From Verminephrobacter eiseniae EF01-2 (GTDB lineage: Bacteria > Pseudomonadota > Gammaproteobacteria > Burkholderiales > Burkholderiaceae_C): a DNA stretch of 64,000 bases. The notes below the pieces were generated by a model. The model did no database searches and had not been told where the DNA came from. It saw only the letters and a list, made by a program, of their open reading frames with translations. Shown in pieces: positions 1-9,013 of this stretch; within the stretch, counting starts at the first letter, position 1, and the number at the start of each line of letters is the position of its first letter. Position numbers and translations under genes: made by a program. The stretch covers positions 1,798,001-1,862,000 of the forward strand of contig NC_008786.1 of the NCBI RefSeq assembly GCF_000015565.1, read 5' to 3'.

Positions 1-67
1 GCTCAACGCGGCCCACCGCCTGCAGCAAGCCACCGATTTCCACTTGCGCCAACCGGGCGCGGCCTGA
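1..67 (+). CDS. gatA: GatA, Asp-tRNA(Asn)/Glu-tRNA(Gln) amidotransferase subunit A, C-terminal end
   Basis: Only the last 21 codons are present, and the rest lies before the window. The readable tail carries the AHRLQQATDFHLR pattern, which resembles the conserved GatA C-terminus (usually close to AHxFQQATDWH). GatA is the amidase subunit of the GatCAB complex, which converts mischarged Glu-tRNA(Gln) or Asp-tRNA(Asn) to the amidated form in the cytoplasm. The identification rests on this tail and on gatB lying downstream in the same orientation. Normally gatB follows gatA directly; here three foreign genes separate them, the first starting 8 bp after the gatA stop. Confidence 0.8.
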   Translation, partial: LNAAHRLQQATDFHLRQPGAA

Positions 68-75
68 GGCCAGCC

Positions 76-480
76 ATGGATGATTTCCGGGACGCGGCAA
101 AACGCCATCTGGACGACGCGCAATTGCTATTCACCCACACTCCTCAGCGGTTGGCAAACGCAAGCCATCTGTTTGGTTTGTCGGCCGAATGCTCACTGAA
201 GGCCATCGCCAAATACCTCACCCACACTGCGCACTTTGGCGGACGCAATGGACATATTCCAGGGCTTTTTTCAGAATTAAAGAATGTCTCTCCAGCCATG
301 GCAGGCAATGCAGCGCTGGCCGAGAAGATTGTGGCACTCGAACCGCAGTTCGCCCACTGGAACGTGAACCAGCGTTACACCCCACAGGACAGGTTCACGA
401 CCGCCAAGACCACGCAAGAGTGTACTGGTGCCCATGACGCCTATCGGCTGATGACCAACTGCTTGGGAGGACTGGCATGA
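76..480 (+). CDS. HEPN-like small protein, first gene of the gatA-gatB cassette
   Basis: The product is 134 residues and predicted soluble and helical. Helix 1 shows the pattern AAKRHLDDAQLLF. Helix 2 holds LFGLSAECSLKAIAK, the A-E-x-x-LK signature common to HEPN-type proteins. RNGHIPGLF (residues 57-65) and a WNVNQRY stretch (95-101) follow, also typical of HEPN relatives. A canonical HEPN RNase motif (R-x4-6-H in the last helices) is not evident. R25-x5-H31 fits the spacing but lies in helix 2, so catalytic activity is uncertain. The ATG lies 8 bp after the gatA stop with only a weak ribosome site. The stop overlaps the next start as ATGA. Base composition is visibly less GC-rich than gatB. 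Fold inferred, function unknown. Confidence 0.7.
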   Translation: MDDFRDAAKRHLDDAQLLFTHTPQRLANASHLFGLSAECSLKAIAKYLTHTAHFGGRNGHIPGLFSELKNVSPAMAGNAALAEKIVALEPQFAHWNVNQRYTPQDRFTTAKTTQECTGAHDAYRLMTNCLGGLA

Positions 481-1874
481 GTTCGATGCAGAGGTTGCAG
501 GGGTTGCTGGATTGGGAGTCCGTGGAACGCAATTTGGTTGGCGTGCTCAGGCAAAACCCGCAAAGCAGGCATCTGGGAGTCCTGTTGGCCGGTGAGGCGC
601 TCATTCTCGTTCGCAATTGGTACGGACAGCTCGTGCTGCTGCTGCCATGCAGCAGGGACGAACTGGAGCGTTCTCCATGTGCTTTGCTCATGGATGAATT
701 GAAAAAGACGGTCGGCTCTCTTGCCCTGTCACCTTGGACACTGTGCCGGGATGAATTGTCGGATGCGGCGTCCTATTGGACTGATCGATCCCTCTTGCAA
801 CTCTTCAATGAGAAAGATGCAGCAGGGAAAGTCTTGACGTTATTGCTGCTCGAACGTCAAGACAAGGACCGGGATTGGCTGACGCGTCCTGAACACATCG
901 AAACCGGCGCAACGAAACGCTGCATATTTTTCAGCGTCAAGGGCGGGGTGGGCCGCAGTTCTGCGCTCACCATGCTGGCCATTGCCTGCGCGCAACGTGG
1001 CAAGCGCGTGCTGGTGGTTGATAGTGATTTTGAATCACCCGGTCTTTCGTCCAGTTTGTTGCCCAGTGGCGACGGGCAAACTGCATACGGCGTCATCGAC
1101 TGGCTGACCGCGCAGGCCCTTGGTGCCGACCGTACATCACTGGAGCGTATGGCGCTGGAACATGTGGTCGCACCGTGTCCGCTCAACGCACGACTCGCGT
1201 TGCCGGGCCAGATATTGGTAGCGCCAGCTTACGGCAAGCAAACCCAAGCCTATGTCGCCAAACTGGCACGCATTTACAGACAAAGCCAGGGCGGCAAAGC
1301 GTATGCACAGCGACTCAACGATTTTCTGTTGACAACAGAAATGCAGCACGAGGCCGACATCACGCTTTTTGACTGTCGGGCAGGAATCGACGATACGGCA
1401 GCCGCCGCAATCACACAATTGCAAGCGGACATATCATTCTTGTTCGCCATCGATACCCATCAAACCTGGGATTCCTACCGCCTGCTGTTCAAGCATCTGC
1501 GACGCAATCCCGTTTTGTTCGAAACTTCAAAGGCAGATGACGCGCCGTGGGAGTTGCGCCGCAGCTTGCGTCTGGTGTCCGCTCTCACCCCGCAAGAGCA
1601 CGGGCCCTACGTTGGCTATTCTGAAATCTTGCAGCAAAACGCCTATGACTGCTTCTGCGAGATCTATGACGAAGATTCTGGCGAAAATCGGGACGCATTC
1701 GCACCAGCCCCTGGCGATACCGATGCCCCTCATGCGGCTTTGCGCATACAGTGGGTGGAGGCCATGCGCGCGTTCAACCCTCTGATCGAACCAGTTCAAT
1801 TGACGGACCCACTCAACCAAGCCGCTTTTGCCGATTTCCTGGACTGCGCCAAGGCGCTTTTAGAGGTGCGATGA
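477..1874 (+). CDS. ParA/MinD-superfamily ATPase with KGGVGR deviant Walker A
   Basis: The protein is 465 residues. The first ~145 residues form an unrecognised domain. A P-loop of the SIMIBI class follows: FFSVKGGVGRSS at residues ~152-162, where the usual second lysine of KGGVGKT is replaced by arginine. The switch region VVDSDFESPGLSS (~180-192) matches the VDxDxExPG pattern of the KGGVGR branch. A later DITLFDCRAGIDD (~295-307) is the likely Walker B/switch II. Such ATPases dimerise on ATP; most known relatives partition DNA or position complexes, while the KGGVGR branch is largely uncharacterised. The gene overlaps both neighbours by ATGA, so the three products are probably made together. 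No ParB or parS-like site is visible, which argues against ordinary plasmid partition. Confidence 0.8.
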   Translation: MSSMQRLQGLLDWESVERNLVGVLRQNPQSRHLGVLLAGEALILVRNWYGQLVLLLPCSRDELERSPCALLMDELKKTVGSLALSPWTLCRDELSDAASYWTDRSLLQLFNEKDAAGKVLTLLLLERQDKDRDWLTRPEHIETGATKRCIFFSVKGGVGRSSALTMLAIACAQRGKRVLVVDSDFESPGLSSSLLPSGDGQTAYGVIDWLTAQALGADRTSLERMALEHVVAPCPLNARLALPGQILVAPAYGKQTQAYVAKLARIYRQSQGGKAYAQRLNDFLLTTEMQHEADITLFDCRAGIDDTAAAAITQLQADISFLFAIDTHQTWDSYRLLFKHLRRNPVLFETSKADDAPWELRRSLRLVSALTPQEHGPYVGYSEILQQNAYDCFCEIYDEDSGENRDAFAPAPGDTDAPHAALRIQWVEAMRAFNPLIEPVQLTDPLNQAAFADFLDCAKALLEVR

Positions 1875-3397
1875 GGATGGCCGCTGAAACACCCACATTG
1901 AACGTTCAGCAACGAATCGACTTGCGCGCGGAGTTGCTCGATGCGCTTGAGAAAATTCCGACCGATGGCTCTACCAACAGTTGGAACGATGTCTATGTTC
2001 CCATGTCCCATCAACAGGCGTTGAACCCTGATCGCATGGTTGTCGAAGGTATGCGGGGGGCGGGCAAATCCTTCTGGACGGGCGTCTTCGCCAATCCTGA
2101 TTTGCTTCGCGCGCTTGGCCGCCACCCTTTGGAAATCGACCTTCAATCGGCGCTGAGGAGTATCAAGGCCAGTCGCACCATTGCGCTTGACGCCAAAACC
2201 GCAAAAAAAAATTTCCCCAATCCCAACGAACTGGCTCAATTGCTTGGTTTGCCCGATGTTACGCCAGAGACGATTTGGAGCGTAGCCATCCTTTTGCTTT
2301 TCGAGCCTGATCCATCGCTGGGTATGCCTCGGTCGACGGATGCACATGATCTTTGGCAAGCGCCCATCGCTTGGGCAGGAAAAAATCCCGGCCGGATTGC
2401 GCGCGCACTGGATTTTCTGGATGAGCGCTTTATTTCAGCCAATGAAAAAGCACTGGTGATTTTTGATGCGCTGGATCGCGCATCCAACGAACTATCGGAC
2501 GTGTCCAAAATGACAGCAGGACTTCTGCGTGTCATGCTTGACCTCAGGTTCGCCAAGGGATTGCGCTTGAAGGCTTTTATCCGCGAAGATATTTTGGCAC
2601 AGGCAGGAGCATCAGTGGTGGATGGCTCCAAGCTGCTCAACAACAAAGTGACTTTGCAATGGACTCAATCGGATCTGTACGGCTTGGCCTTTTATCGGAT
2701 CGCGCAGCACTCATCCCTGTTCAGAGATCGATTCAAAGACATCGTCGGGCATTCATGGCAAGACATCAATGGGCGCTTCCAATGTAATGCCGCCGATGAG
2801 CCCAAGGTGCAGGAGGAGCTATGGCGCGCACTCGTTGGCCGTTACATGGGAAAGTCCGCGACCAAGGGACACAGCTACCCCTACATCTACAACCACCTGA
2901 GCGACGGTCTTGGCAGGGTCGCACCCAGGACTTTTTTGACCGCTTTGCGTGCAGCGCTGAATTCGGCATCCAGGCAATATGCCGAGAGGCCGCATGTCAT
3001 TCATCATGAAGCCATCAAGGACGGCGTGCGCGGGGCCAGCACGGCGCGTGTCGCGGAGTTGCGTGAGGAGTACCAATGGATCGATCCGGCCTTGCAATGC
3101 ATCAAGGATCAACAGAAAACCGTACCCATCAGCAAACGTGACCTGGAAGAACTCTGGCTAAAGGATAATGCCAGCGTTTTGCAGATGATTGAGAACCTGC
3201 GGGATAAGGCACTCGTTCCATGGCGAAATGGCGCATCAAATCCAGAAAAAGTGGAACAGTTGCGGGCAACACTGGAGCAGATCGGCATTGTCAAATCACG
3301 GCAGAAGGATGGGGGCGAACGCGTGGAGTTGCCAGACATCTATCGGCTGGCCTACAAGATTGGCCGTCACGGCGGCATTTCCACGCAAAAACCATGA
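1871..3397 (+). CDS. Large P-loop NTPase, third gene of the cassette
   Basis: The product is 508 residues from the ATG that overlaps the upstream stop; a second ATG two codons on is also possible. Walker A is GMRGAGKS at residues 60-67 and Walker B is ALVIFDALD at ~194-202, with two acidic residues, as in AAA+/STAND-like NTPases. The middle contains a YGLAFYRIA segment and a [13 protein letters not shown] segment, then [11 protein letters not shown], similar in layout to KAP/STAND-type ATPases that regulate effector domains. The C-terminus looks like a winged-helix or small helical domain. No nuclease or transmembrane segment is apparent. The stop codon overlaps the gatB ATG, so translation runs straight into gatB. 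I do not recognise the family; ATPase chemistry is inferred from the motifs. Confidence 0.75.
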   Translation: MRMAAETPTLNVQQRIDLRAELLDALEKIPTDGSTNSWNDVYVPMSHQQALNPDRMVVEGMRGAGKSFWTGVFANPDLLRALGRHPLEIDLQSALRSIKASRTIALDAKTAKKNFPNPNELAQLLGLPDVTPETIWSVAILLLFEPDPSLGMPRSTDAHDLWQAPIAWAGKNPGRIARALDFLDERFISANEKALVIFDALDRASNELSDVSKMTAGLLRVMLDLRFAKGLRLKAFIREDILAQAGASVVDGSKLLNNKVTLQWTQSDLYGLAFYRIAQHSSLFRDRFKDIVGHSWQDINGRFQCNAADEPKVQEELWRALVGRYMGKSATKGHSYPYIYNHLSDGLGRVAPRTFLTALRAALNSASRQYAERPHVIHHEAIKDGVRGASTARVAELREEYQWIDPALQCIKDQQKTVPISKRDLEELWLKDNASVLQMIENLRDKALVPWRNGASNPEKVEQLRATLEQIGIVKSRQKDGGERVELPDIYRLAYKIGRHGGISTQKP

Positions 3398-4842
3398 ACA
3401 CCACCCCCCTGGTACAGGGCTACGAAGTCGTCATCGGCTTTGAGACCCATGCCCAACTCTGCACCCGGTCCAAGATTTTTTCCCGCGCTTCGACGGCCTT
3501 TGGCGCTGCGCCCAACACCCAGGCTTGCGCGGTCGACCTGGCGCTGCCCGGCACGCTGCCGGTGATGAACCACCAGGCCGTCGTCTGTGCGATCCGGTTG
3601 GGACTGGCACTGGGCGCGCGGATTGCGCCGGTCAGCGTTTTTGCGCGCAAGAACTACTTCTACCCCGACCTGCCCAAGGGCTATCAGATCAGCCAGTTCG
3701 AGCTTCCGGTGGTGCAGGGCGGTGTGGTCGAATTTTTTCTCGGCAATGAAAAAAAATCCGTGCGCCTGGTGCGCGCCCATCTCGAAGAGGACGCGGGCAA
3801 GTCGCTGCACGAGGACTTCTTCGGCCAGTCCGGCATAGACCTGAACCGCGCCGGCACGCCGTTGCTGGAGATCGTGACCGAGCCCGACATGCGCTCGTCC
3901 GAGGAGGCCGTGGCCTACGCCCGGGAGTTGCACAAGATCGTGACCTGGATCGGCATCTGCGACGGTAATATGCAGGAGGGCTCGTTCCGCTGCGATGCCA
4001 ACGTCTCGGTGCGCCAACCCGGCCAGGCCCTGGGCACGCGCCGCGAGATCAAGAACCTGAACAGTTTCAAGTTCATGCAGCAGGCCATCGACTACGAGAT
4101 CCGCTGGCAAATCGCGCAGATCGAGGACGGCCACCCGATCCGGCAGGCCACCGTGCTGTTCGACCCGGACAGCGGCGAAACCCGTGCCATGCGCACCAAG
4201 GAAGATGCGGCGGACTACCGCTACTTTCCCGACCCGGACCTGCCGCCGCTATACATTTCAGATCAAATGGTGCAGGAACAACGCGCGCTGATGGTCGAAT
4301 TGCCGCGCAGCATGGCGGCGCGTTTCGTGGCGCAATACGGGCTGCCCGAATACGATGCCGCGACCCTCACGCAGAGCCAGGCCATGGCCGCTTACTTCGA
4401 GGCCGTCGCCGGGGGTTGCGGCCAGCCCAAGCTGGCCAGCAACTGGATCATGGGCGAGTTTTCGCGGCGCCTGAATGCGGACGGGATCGGCGTGGCGCAG
4501 GCCCCGGTCGCGCCAGCGCAGTTGGCAGCGCTGATCGCGCGCATCTGCGACGCAACGATCTCCAACAACGCCGCCCGGCAGGTGTTCGACGCGCTGTGGG
4601 CCGACCCGGCCGGCGAGGTGGACGCCATCATCGACGCCAAGGGGCTGCGACAGATGAACGACAGCAGCGCGCTCGAGCAGATCATCGACGCGGTGCTGGC
4701 CGCCAACGCCGACCATGTGGCGCAGTTGCGTGCCGGCAAGGACAAGGCTTTTCACGCGCTGGTCGGCCAGGTCATGAAGGCCAGCAAGGGCCAGGCCAAT
4801 CCGCAGCAAGCCCGTGACCTGCTGCGCGTGAAGTTGCAGTGA
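3394..4842 (+). CDS. gatB: GatB, Asp-tRNA(Asn)/Glu-tRNA(Gln) amidotransferase subunit B
   Basis: The product is 482 residues, normal for GatB. The N-terminus reads [13 protein letters not shown], the canonical GatB opening, followed by SKIFSRAS and the [14 protein letters not shown] motif. The kinase-like cradle carries [10 protein letters not shown] and [17 protein letters not shown] sequence (here [13 protein letters not shown]), and the C-terminal YqeY-like tail domain ends the protein. GatB activates the glutamate or aspartate on mischarged tRNA and channels ammonia from GatA. The ATG overlaps the cassette stop (ATGA), so GatB synthesis here probably depends on the transcript and ribosomes coming through the inserted genes. 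An upstream in-frame extension exists but lacks family similarity. Confidence 0.97.
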   Translation: MNTTPLVQGYEVVIGFETHAQLCTRSKIFSRASTAFGAAPNTQACAVDLALPGTLPVMNHQAVVCAIRLGLALGARIAPVSVFARKNYFYPDLPKGYQISQFELPVVQGGVVEFFLGNEKKSVRLVRAHLEEDAGKSLHEDFFGQSGIDLNRAGTPLLEIVTEPDMRSSEEAVAYARELHKIVTWIGICDGNMQEGSFRCDANVSVRQPGQALGTRREIKNLNSFKFMQQAIDYEIRWQIAQIEDGHPIRQATVLFDPDSGETRAMRTKEDAADYRYFPDPDLPPLYISDQMVQEQRALMVELPRSMAARFVAQYGLPEYDAATLTQSQAMAAYFEAVAGGCGQPKLASNWIMGEFSRRLNADGIGVAQAPVAPAQLAALIARICDATISNNAARQVFDALWADPAGEVDAIIDAKGLRQMNDSSALEQIIDAVLAANADHVAQLRAGKDKAFHALVGQVMKASKGQANPQQARDLLRVKLQ

Positions 4843-4860
4843 AACCTGCGCCGCAGGCGC

Positions 4861-4880
4861 TTGCGCTGTGCGCAGCGCAA
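4861..4880. terminator. Hairpin between convergent gatB and DUF4124 gene
   Basis: A perfect 8-bp stem (TTGCGCTG / CAGCGCAA) with a TGCG loop sits 18 bp after the gatB stop and 15 bp before the end of the opposing gene. There is no clear T-tract on either side, so it may be a weak or Rho-assisted bidirectional terminator. Function is inferred from position. Confidence 0.45.
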
Positions 4881-4894
4881 ATGGCGCAAATGCT

Positions 4895-5584
4895 TTACTT
4901 GGGCGATGCCGTGCCGAGCGTAGGCAACTGCGGCTGCGGCTGCGGCTGTGCCTCCCAGATCTTGCGCAACAGGGCCAGTTCGGTATCGAAGCGCTGGTGC
5001 ACGCGCTGTTTTTCCTGGAGCTGATCGGCCATGAAGCGCCGTTGCTCGTCCATGTTTTCTTCGTATGCGGCGAGTTCGTGGCGCAAAGCCGTCGGTATCT
5101 TGTCGGGGTTCTTCTTGTACAGATCCATTTGCGCATCGAGCTCCTTGCGCTGCTTTTTCAGTTCGTCGATGCGCTGCTCGATCGCGGCAGTGATGCTATC
5201 GACCATTTCGATGGCCTTGGCACGCGCCGCATCATGGCTGGCCTGGTGGGGGTAGCGCAGCGTCATCGCGCGCCCACGGCGTCTGTCCTCCTGCACGAGG
5301 CTGCGCGCTTCGATCTCCTTGCGGCGCTCGGCGGCCTGCGCGGCACGCTCCTGTTCCGACAGCGCCGGGCCAATCTGCCGGCGCACGAAGCCGGAGGGCG
5401 CGAGTTCGCGGTGCTCACGGTCGAGGCATTCGGCAATCAACCGGTCTGCGCCCTGCGGGCGCCCGCTGCTATCCACGCAGGTGTAGATGTTGGCGCCGCT
5501 CTGCGCCCGCGCGCCATTGGCGCCAGGCGCGGCGATGAGGAGGGTGCAGCAGGCCGCTGCGATGATCCACGCTGATTTGCTCAA
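4895..5584 (-). CDS. Secreted DUF4124-domain protein with coiled-coil tail
   Basis: The product is 229 residues. Residues 1-28 form a signal peptide (basic start, hydrophobic AWIIAAACCTLLIAA, then ANGARAQ). The mature N-terminus, NIYTCVDSSGRPQGADRLIAEC, is the DUF4124 pattern, with two Cys that could form a disulfide. From about residue 70 on it is highly charged and helical (EQERAAQAAERRKEIEAR; later IEQRIDELKKQRKELDAQM), predicting a coiled coil. The C-terminus is a short QPQPQPQLP repeat. Its start is 5 bp after the pyrE stop, so it is probably co-transcribed. Proteins of this type are common in Burkholderiales; no function is established. Confidence 0.8.
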   Translation of the reverse strand: MSKSAWIIAAACCTLLIAAPGANGARAQSGANIYTCVDSSGRPQGADRLIAECLDREHRELAPSGFVRRQIGPALSEQERAAQAAERRKEIEARSLVQEDRRRGRAMTLRYPHQASHDAARAKAIEMVDSITAAIEQRIDELKKQRKELDAQMDLYKKNPDKIPTALRHELAAYEENMDEQRRFMADQLQEKQRVHQRFDTELALLRKIWEAQPQPQPQLPTLGTASPK

Positions 5585-5589
5585 ACCGT

Positions 5590-6288
5590 CTACCCTTCAT
5601 TGACGCCATACCGCTGGCGATAGGCCAGCACTTCGTCGCGGTGCAACCGCATGCCTTCGGACTCGTTGTCGGTCAAATACTGCAATAAGTCTGCCAACCG
5701 GGCGATGGCACAGACCCCAAGCCCCAGTTGCCGGCGTGCATACTGCACGGCGCTGTAGTCTGCATCGCAACCGTCTTCGGTGGCTTTTTCCTGCCGGTCC
5801 AGTGCCATCGCGATCGCCTCGGGCCTGGCCCCTGCGGCGCGGATGATGGCCATCGACTCGCGCACGGCGGTCCCTGCGGACATCACGTCGTCGATGATCA
5901 GCACCCGACCCTCGAGCGGGGCGCCCACCAGCGTGCCGCCTTCGCCATGGTCCTTGACCTCCTTGCGATTGTAAGCAAATGCGACGTTGCGCCCCTGCCG
6001 CGCCAGTTCCACGGCCACGGTGGCGGCCAAGGGTATGCCCTTGTATGCCGGGCCAAACACCATGTCGAATTCAATGCCGCTGGCCAGCAGGGCTTGGGCA
6101 TAAAATTGCGCCAGCCGACCGATCTTGCAGCCGTCATCAAACCGGCCGGCGTTGAAGAAATAAGGGCTCAGGCGCCCGGCCTTGGTTTTGAACCGGCCGA
6201 ACTGCAACGCGCCCGATGCGACGGCAAACCGCACGAAATCCTGCGCCAGCCGGCCTTGTCCGGCGGTCTGCGCACCAACATCCACCAT
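5590..6288 (-). CDS. pyrE: Orotate phosphoribosyltransferase
   Basis: The product is 232 residues from the ATG at 6288, which is preceded on the minus strand by AAGGAA at suitable spacing; a longer in-frame extension has no family support. The enzyme makes orotidine 5'-phosphate from orotate and PRPP in pyrimidine biosynthesis. The PRPP-binding motif VLIIDDVMSAGTA is intact. Upstream are GRLSPYFFNAG, the flexible-loop region AYNRKEVKDHGEGG with catalytic Lys, and GPAYKGIPLA. The start lies 10 bp from the divergent xth start, so each promoter must lie inside the neighbouring coding region. A DUF4124 gene follows in the same direction. Confidence 0.96.
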   Translation of the reverse strand: MVDVGAQTAGQGRLAQDFVRFAVASGALQFGRFKTKAGRLSPYFFNAGRFDDGCKIGRLAQFYAQALLASGIEFDMVFGPAYKGIPLAATVAVELARQGRNVAFAYNRKEVKDHGEGGTLVGAPLEGRVLIIDDVMSAGTAVRESMAIIRAAGARPEAIAMALDRQEKATEDGCDADYSAVQYARRQLGLGVCAIARLADLLQYLTDNESEGMRLHRDEVLAYRQRYGVNEG

Positions 6289-6298
6289 GGGGAATTCC

Positions 6299-7099
6299 TT
6301 GTTCAAATTGACCAGCCTCAATCTCAATGGCATCCGCTCGGCCACCAGCCGGGGCCTGGAAAGTTGGCTCGCCGCCACACGACCCGATTGTATTTGCGTG
6401 CAGGAAGTCAAGGCCCAGGCCGCCGATTTGGCCGACCGGTTCGAGCGCCTGGCAGACCTGCAGGGGTACTTTCATCTGGCCGAAAAAAAGGGCTATTCGG
6501 GCGTGGGGGTCTACACCCGCCACGAGCCGTCGGACCGGGTGGCCGGCTATGGCTCGCCCGAGTTCGATGCCGAGGGCCGCTATCTGGAACTGCGCTTCGA
6601 CACGCCGGCGCGCAAGCTGTCGATCATCAGCGCCTATTTTCCCAGCGGCTCCTCGGGGCCGCTGCGCCAGCAGGCCAAGTTCCGTTTTCTGGCCGAGTTC
6701 CATCCCCATCTGATGCGCCTCAGGGCTGAACGCGAATTCATCCTGTGCGGCGACATCAATATTGCCCACCAGACCATCGATCTGAAAAACTGGCGTAGTA
6801 ACCAAAAGAACAGCGGATTCCTGCCCGAGGAGCGGCTCTGGATGACAAATTTGCTGGACGTAAATGACAAAAACGGCGTCATAGACGTTTACCGTCGGTT
6901 ACAGCCCTGTGCCACCGACACAGCCTACACTTGGTGGAGCAACCGTGGTCGGGCCTATGCCAACAACGTGGGTTGGCGGCTGGACTACCACTTGGCCACC
7001 CCTGCATTGGCGGCTCTGGCGCGTGCCCAATCCATCTACAAAGGCGAGAAATTCTCTGACCATGCTCCGATCACGGTGGACTACGAATTGCGCCTATAA
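6299..7099 (+). CDS. xth: Exodeoxyribonuclease III-family AP endonuclease
   Basis: The product is 266 residues if started at TTG 6299, giving MFKLTSLNLNGIRSA, the usual opening in relatives; an ATG at 6287 would add four residues but would overlap the pyrE start. It belongs to the endonuclease/exonuclease/phosphatase fold. Visible catalytic elements are N10, CVQEVKAQ with metal-binding E36, the central GDINIAH with the Asp/Asn pair, and the C-terminal SDHAPITVDY with the catalytic Asp-His. The enzyme cuts abasic DNA and trims 3' ends in base-excision repair. A GGGGA stretch 5 bp before the TTG can serve as ribosome site. Confidence 0.93.
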   Translation: MFKLTSLNLNGIRSATSRGLESWLAATRPDCICVQEVKAQAADLADRFERLADLQGYFHLAEKKGYSGVGVYTRHEPSDRVAGYGSPEFDAEGRYLELRFDTPARKLSIISAYFPSGSSGPLRQQAKFRFLAEFHPHLMRLRAEREFILCGDINIAHQTIDLKNWRSNQKNSGFLPEERLWMTNLLDVNDKNGVIDVYRRLQPCATDTAYTWWSNRGRAYANNVGWRLDYHLATPALAALARAQSIYKGEKFSDHAPITVDYELRL

Positions 7100-7120
7100 A
7101 CCTCTCCTTCAGGTGCCCTG

Positions 7121-8971
7121 ATGACCGACGCCGCCGATTCTGTTTCGCCAGCACACTACAGTTTTCGCCCTGCCAGCGCCGAAGCCCTGTGGCAGCAGAT
7201 ATCCACACCGCGCCCCACGGCGGGCAAGGCGCGGCGCCTGGGCGAGGCACTGGTGCATGCCGGACTGTTGACCGCGCCCGGGCTCTGGCATGGCCTGCAA
7301 GTGCAGCAACAAGAGCGCGAAAAGGGCCAGCACCGGCCCATCGGCCAGATCCTGGTGGAACTGGGTGCGCTGACGCAGGAGCAACTGCGCGCGGTCATTG
7401 CCAGTTGGCTGGGCGAGTACCAAGTGCACCCTGGCGACCTCAAGCCCGAAGCGGCGGCCCTGGCCCTGGTGCCCCGCGCCATGGCCGAGCGCGAATCGGT
7501 GCTGCCGCTGCTGATACGCGAAGACACGCTGGTGCTGCTGATGATCGATCCCGGCAAGCGCTCGCTGCTCGACGAATTGCGCTTTTTGACCCAGCGCCGG
7601 CTGATTGCGCTGCAGGCCGCGCCGGACACGCTCGGGCCCGCCATCCGCAAGGCCTACCAGCCCCCCGGCACCGGAACCGAGGAGGAACCGGCGCCGGTCG
7701 TGCGCAGCACATTGCAAGAACTGCTCAGCACCCTGGACAGCACCGAACCCGGCGATGCGAACGAGGCCGATGCGCTCAACGAGTCGGACACCCTGGCACA
7801 GATCATCAACGCGGTGATCGACGAGGCCATCGGCCGCAACGCATCCGACATCCACATCGAGACCGAACTGGCCCCGAAGAGCCTGCGCATCCGCCTGCGC
7901 ATCGACGGCGACCTCGCGACCCACCTGGAACTACCGGCGCGCTACCGCGTCGCCGTGGTGGCGCGCATCAAGGTCATGGCGGGCATGGATATCTCCGAGC
8001 GCCGCAAGCCCCAGGAGGGCAAGATCGACTTTGCCCGCTTTGGTGGCCCGCCGGTCGAGTTGCGCGTGACCTCCATCCCCACCTCGCAGGGGCTGGAAGA
8101 TGTGGTGCTGCGGCTGCTCACCGGTGTTTTGGCGCTCGATCGCATCGACCTGAGCCGCGCCAACCTGCTGGCACTGCAATCGGTGGCGCAAAAGCGCTAC
8201 GGCCTGGTGCTGGTGTGCGGGCCCACAGGCTGCGGCAAGACGACCACATTGCATTCAGTGTTGCGCGACATCAACGGCACAGGCCGCAAGATCTGGACTG
8301 CCGAGGACCCGATCGAGATCACCCAGGATGGTCTGCGCCAGGTGCAGGTGAACCCGCGCCTGGGCTGGACCGTTGCGGCCGCGATGCGCGCCTTCCTGCG
8401 GGCCGACCCGGACGTGATCATGGTCGATGAAATGCGCGACGAGGAGATAGCGCGCATCGCCCTGGAGGCCGCGTTCACCGGCCATCTGGTGCTGACCACG
8501 CTGCTGACCACCGCCGCGCCTGATGCCGTTGCACGCCAGTTGGGGCAGTTGGACATCAAACTGAATCCGCTCGATTTTTCCGCCCTGCCGCTGGCGATTC
8601 TGGCCCAGCGTCTGGTGCTGCGCCTGTGCGTGGCCTGCCGCGAGTCCCAGGTGATCGACCAGGACCGGCTGATGGACCTGGCCTCGCAGTACCTGGAAAG
8701 CGGCAGCGGCAGCAATACGCTGGAGGCGCGCACTGCGCAGGTCGAGCGTTGGCGCTTGCAGCACGGCGACGCGCAGGGTGCGTTGCGCCTGTGGCGCCAC
8801 AAGGGCTGCGCCGAATGCCAAGGCTTCGGCTACCAGGGCCGGCTGGGCATCCATGGGCTGATGGTGCGCGATGAGCCGGCGAACTGGCTCACCTTGCGGC
8901 AAGACGGTATCGAGAAGGTGTTGCAGGGCTTGACCGACATGGCGCAAGTGCTGGCAGCGACCGACCTGTAG
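7121..8971 (+). CDS. gspE: GspE/PilB-family secretion ATPase (variant motifs)
   Basis: The product is 616 residues. The N-terminal MshEN/GspE-N domain (~30-165) precedes the ATPase core. Walker A is GPTGCGKTTT (K373), with Cys at a position usually occupied by Ser. The Asp box contains SDIHIE (~residues 243-248). Walker B is DVIMVDE (431-437) where most relatives have VGE. The His box reads TGHLVLTTLLTT, so the His of the usual TLHTN is replaced by Leu462 and Asn by Thr. The zinc-type CxxC pairs are present (C503/C506, C563/C566). It should power type II secretion or pseudopilus assembly at the inner membrane. The partner gspF-like gene is about 9 kb away on the other strand. The altered motifs may lower or change ATPase activity. 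Confidence 0.85.
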   Translation: MTDAADSVSPAHYSFRPASAEALWQQISTPRPTAGKARRLGEALVHAGLLTAPGLWHGLQVQQQEREKGQHRPIGQILVELGALTQEQLRAVIASWLGEYQVHPGDLKPEAAALALVPRAMAERESVLPLLIREDTLVLLMIDPGKRSLLDELRFLTQRRLIALQAAPDTLGPAIRKAYQPPGTGTEEEPAPVVRSTLQELLSTLDSTEPGDANEADALNESDTLAQIINAVIDEAIGRNASDIHIETELAPKSLRIRLRIDGDLATHLELPARYRVAVVARIKVMAGMDISERRKPQEGKIDFARFGGPPVELRVTSIPTSQGLEDVVLRLLTGVLALDRIDLSRANLLALQSVAQKRYGLVLVCGPTGCGKTTTLHSVLRDINGTGRKIWTAEDPIEITQDGLRQVQVNPRLGWTVAAAMRAFLRADPDVIMVDEMRDEEIARIALEAAFTGHLVLTTLLTTAAPDAVARQLGQLDIKLNPLDFSALPLAILAQRLVLRLCVACRESQVIDQDRLMDLASQYLESGSGSNTLEARTAQVERWRLQHGDAQGALRLWRHKGCAECQGFGYQGRLGIHGLMVRDEPANWLTLRQDGIEKVLQGLTDMAQVLAATDL

Positions 8972-9013
8972 GTTGTCGGCCGCCGGGCCGCTGCACATGC
9001 GAAACTCGCCGGC

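Noticed and set aside
477..3397. Plasmid-type parAB partition locus
   Set aside because: The second ATPase gene is not ParB-like, there is no parS-type inverted repeat, and the KGGVGR Walker A is of a different branch from typical ParA.
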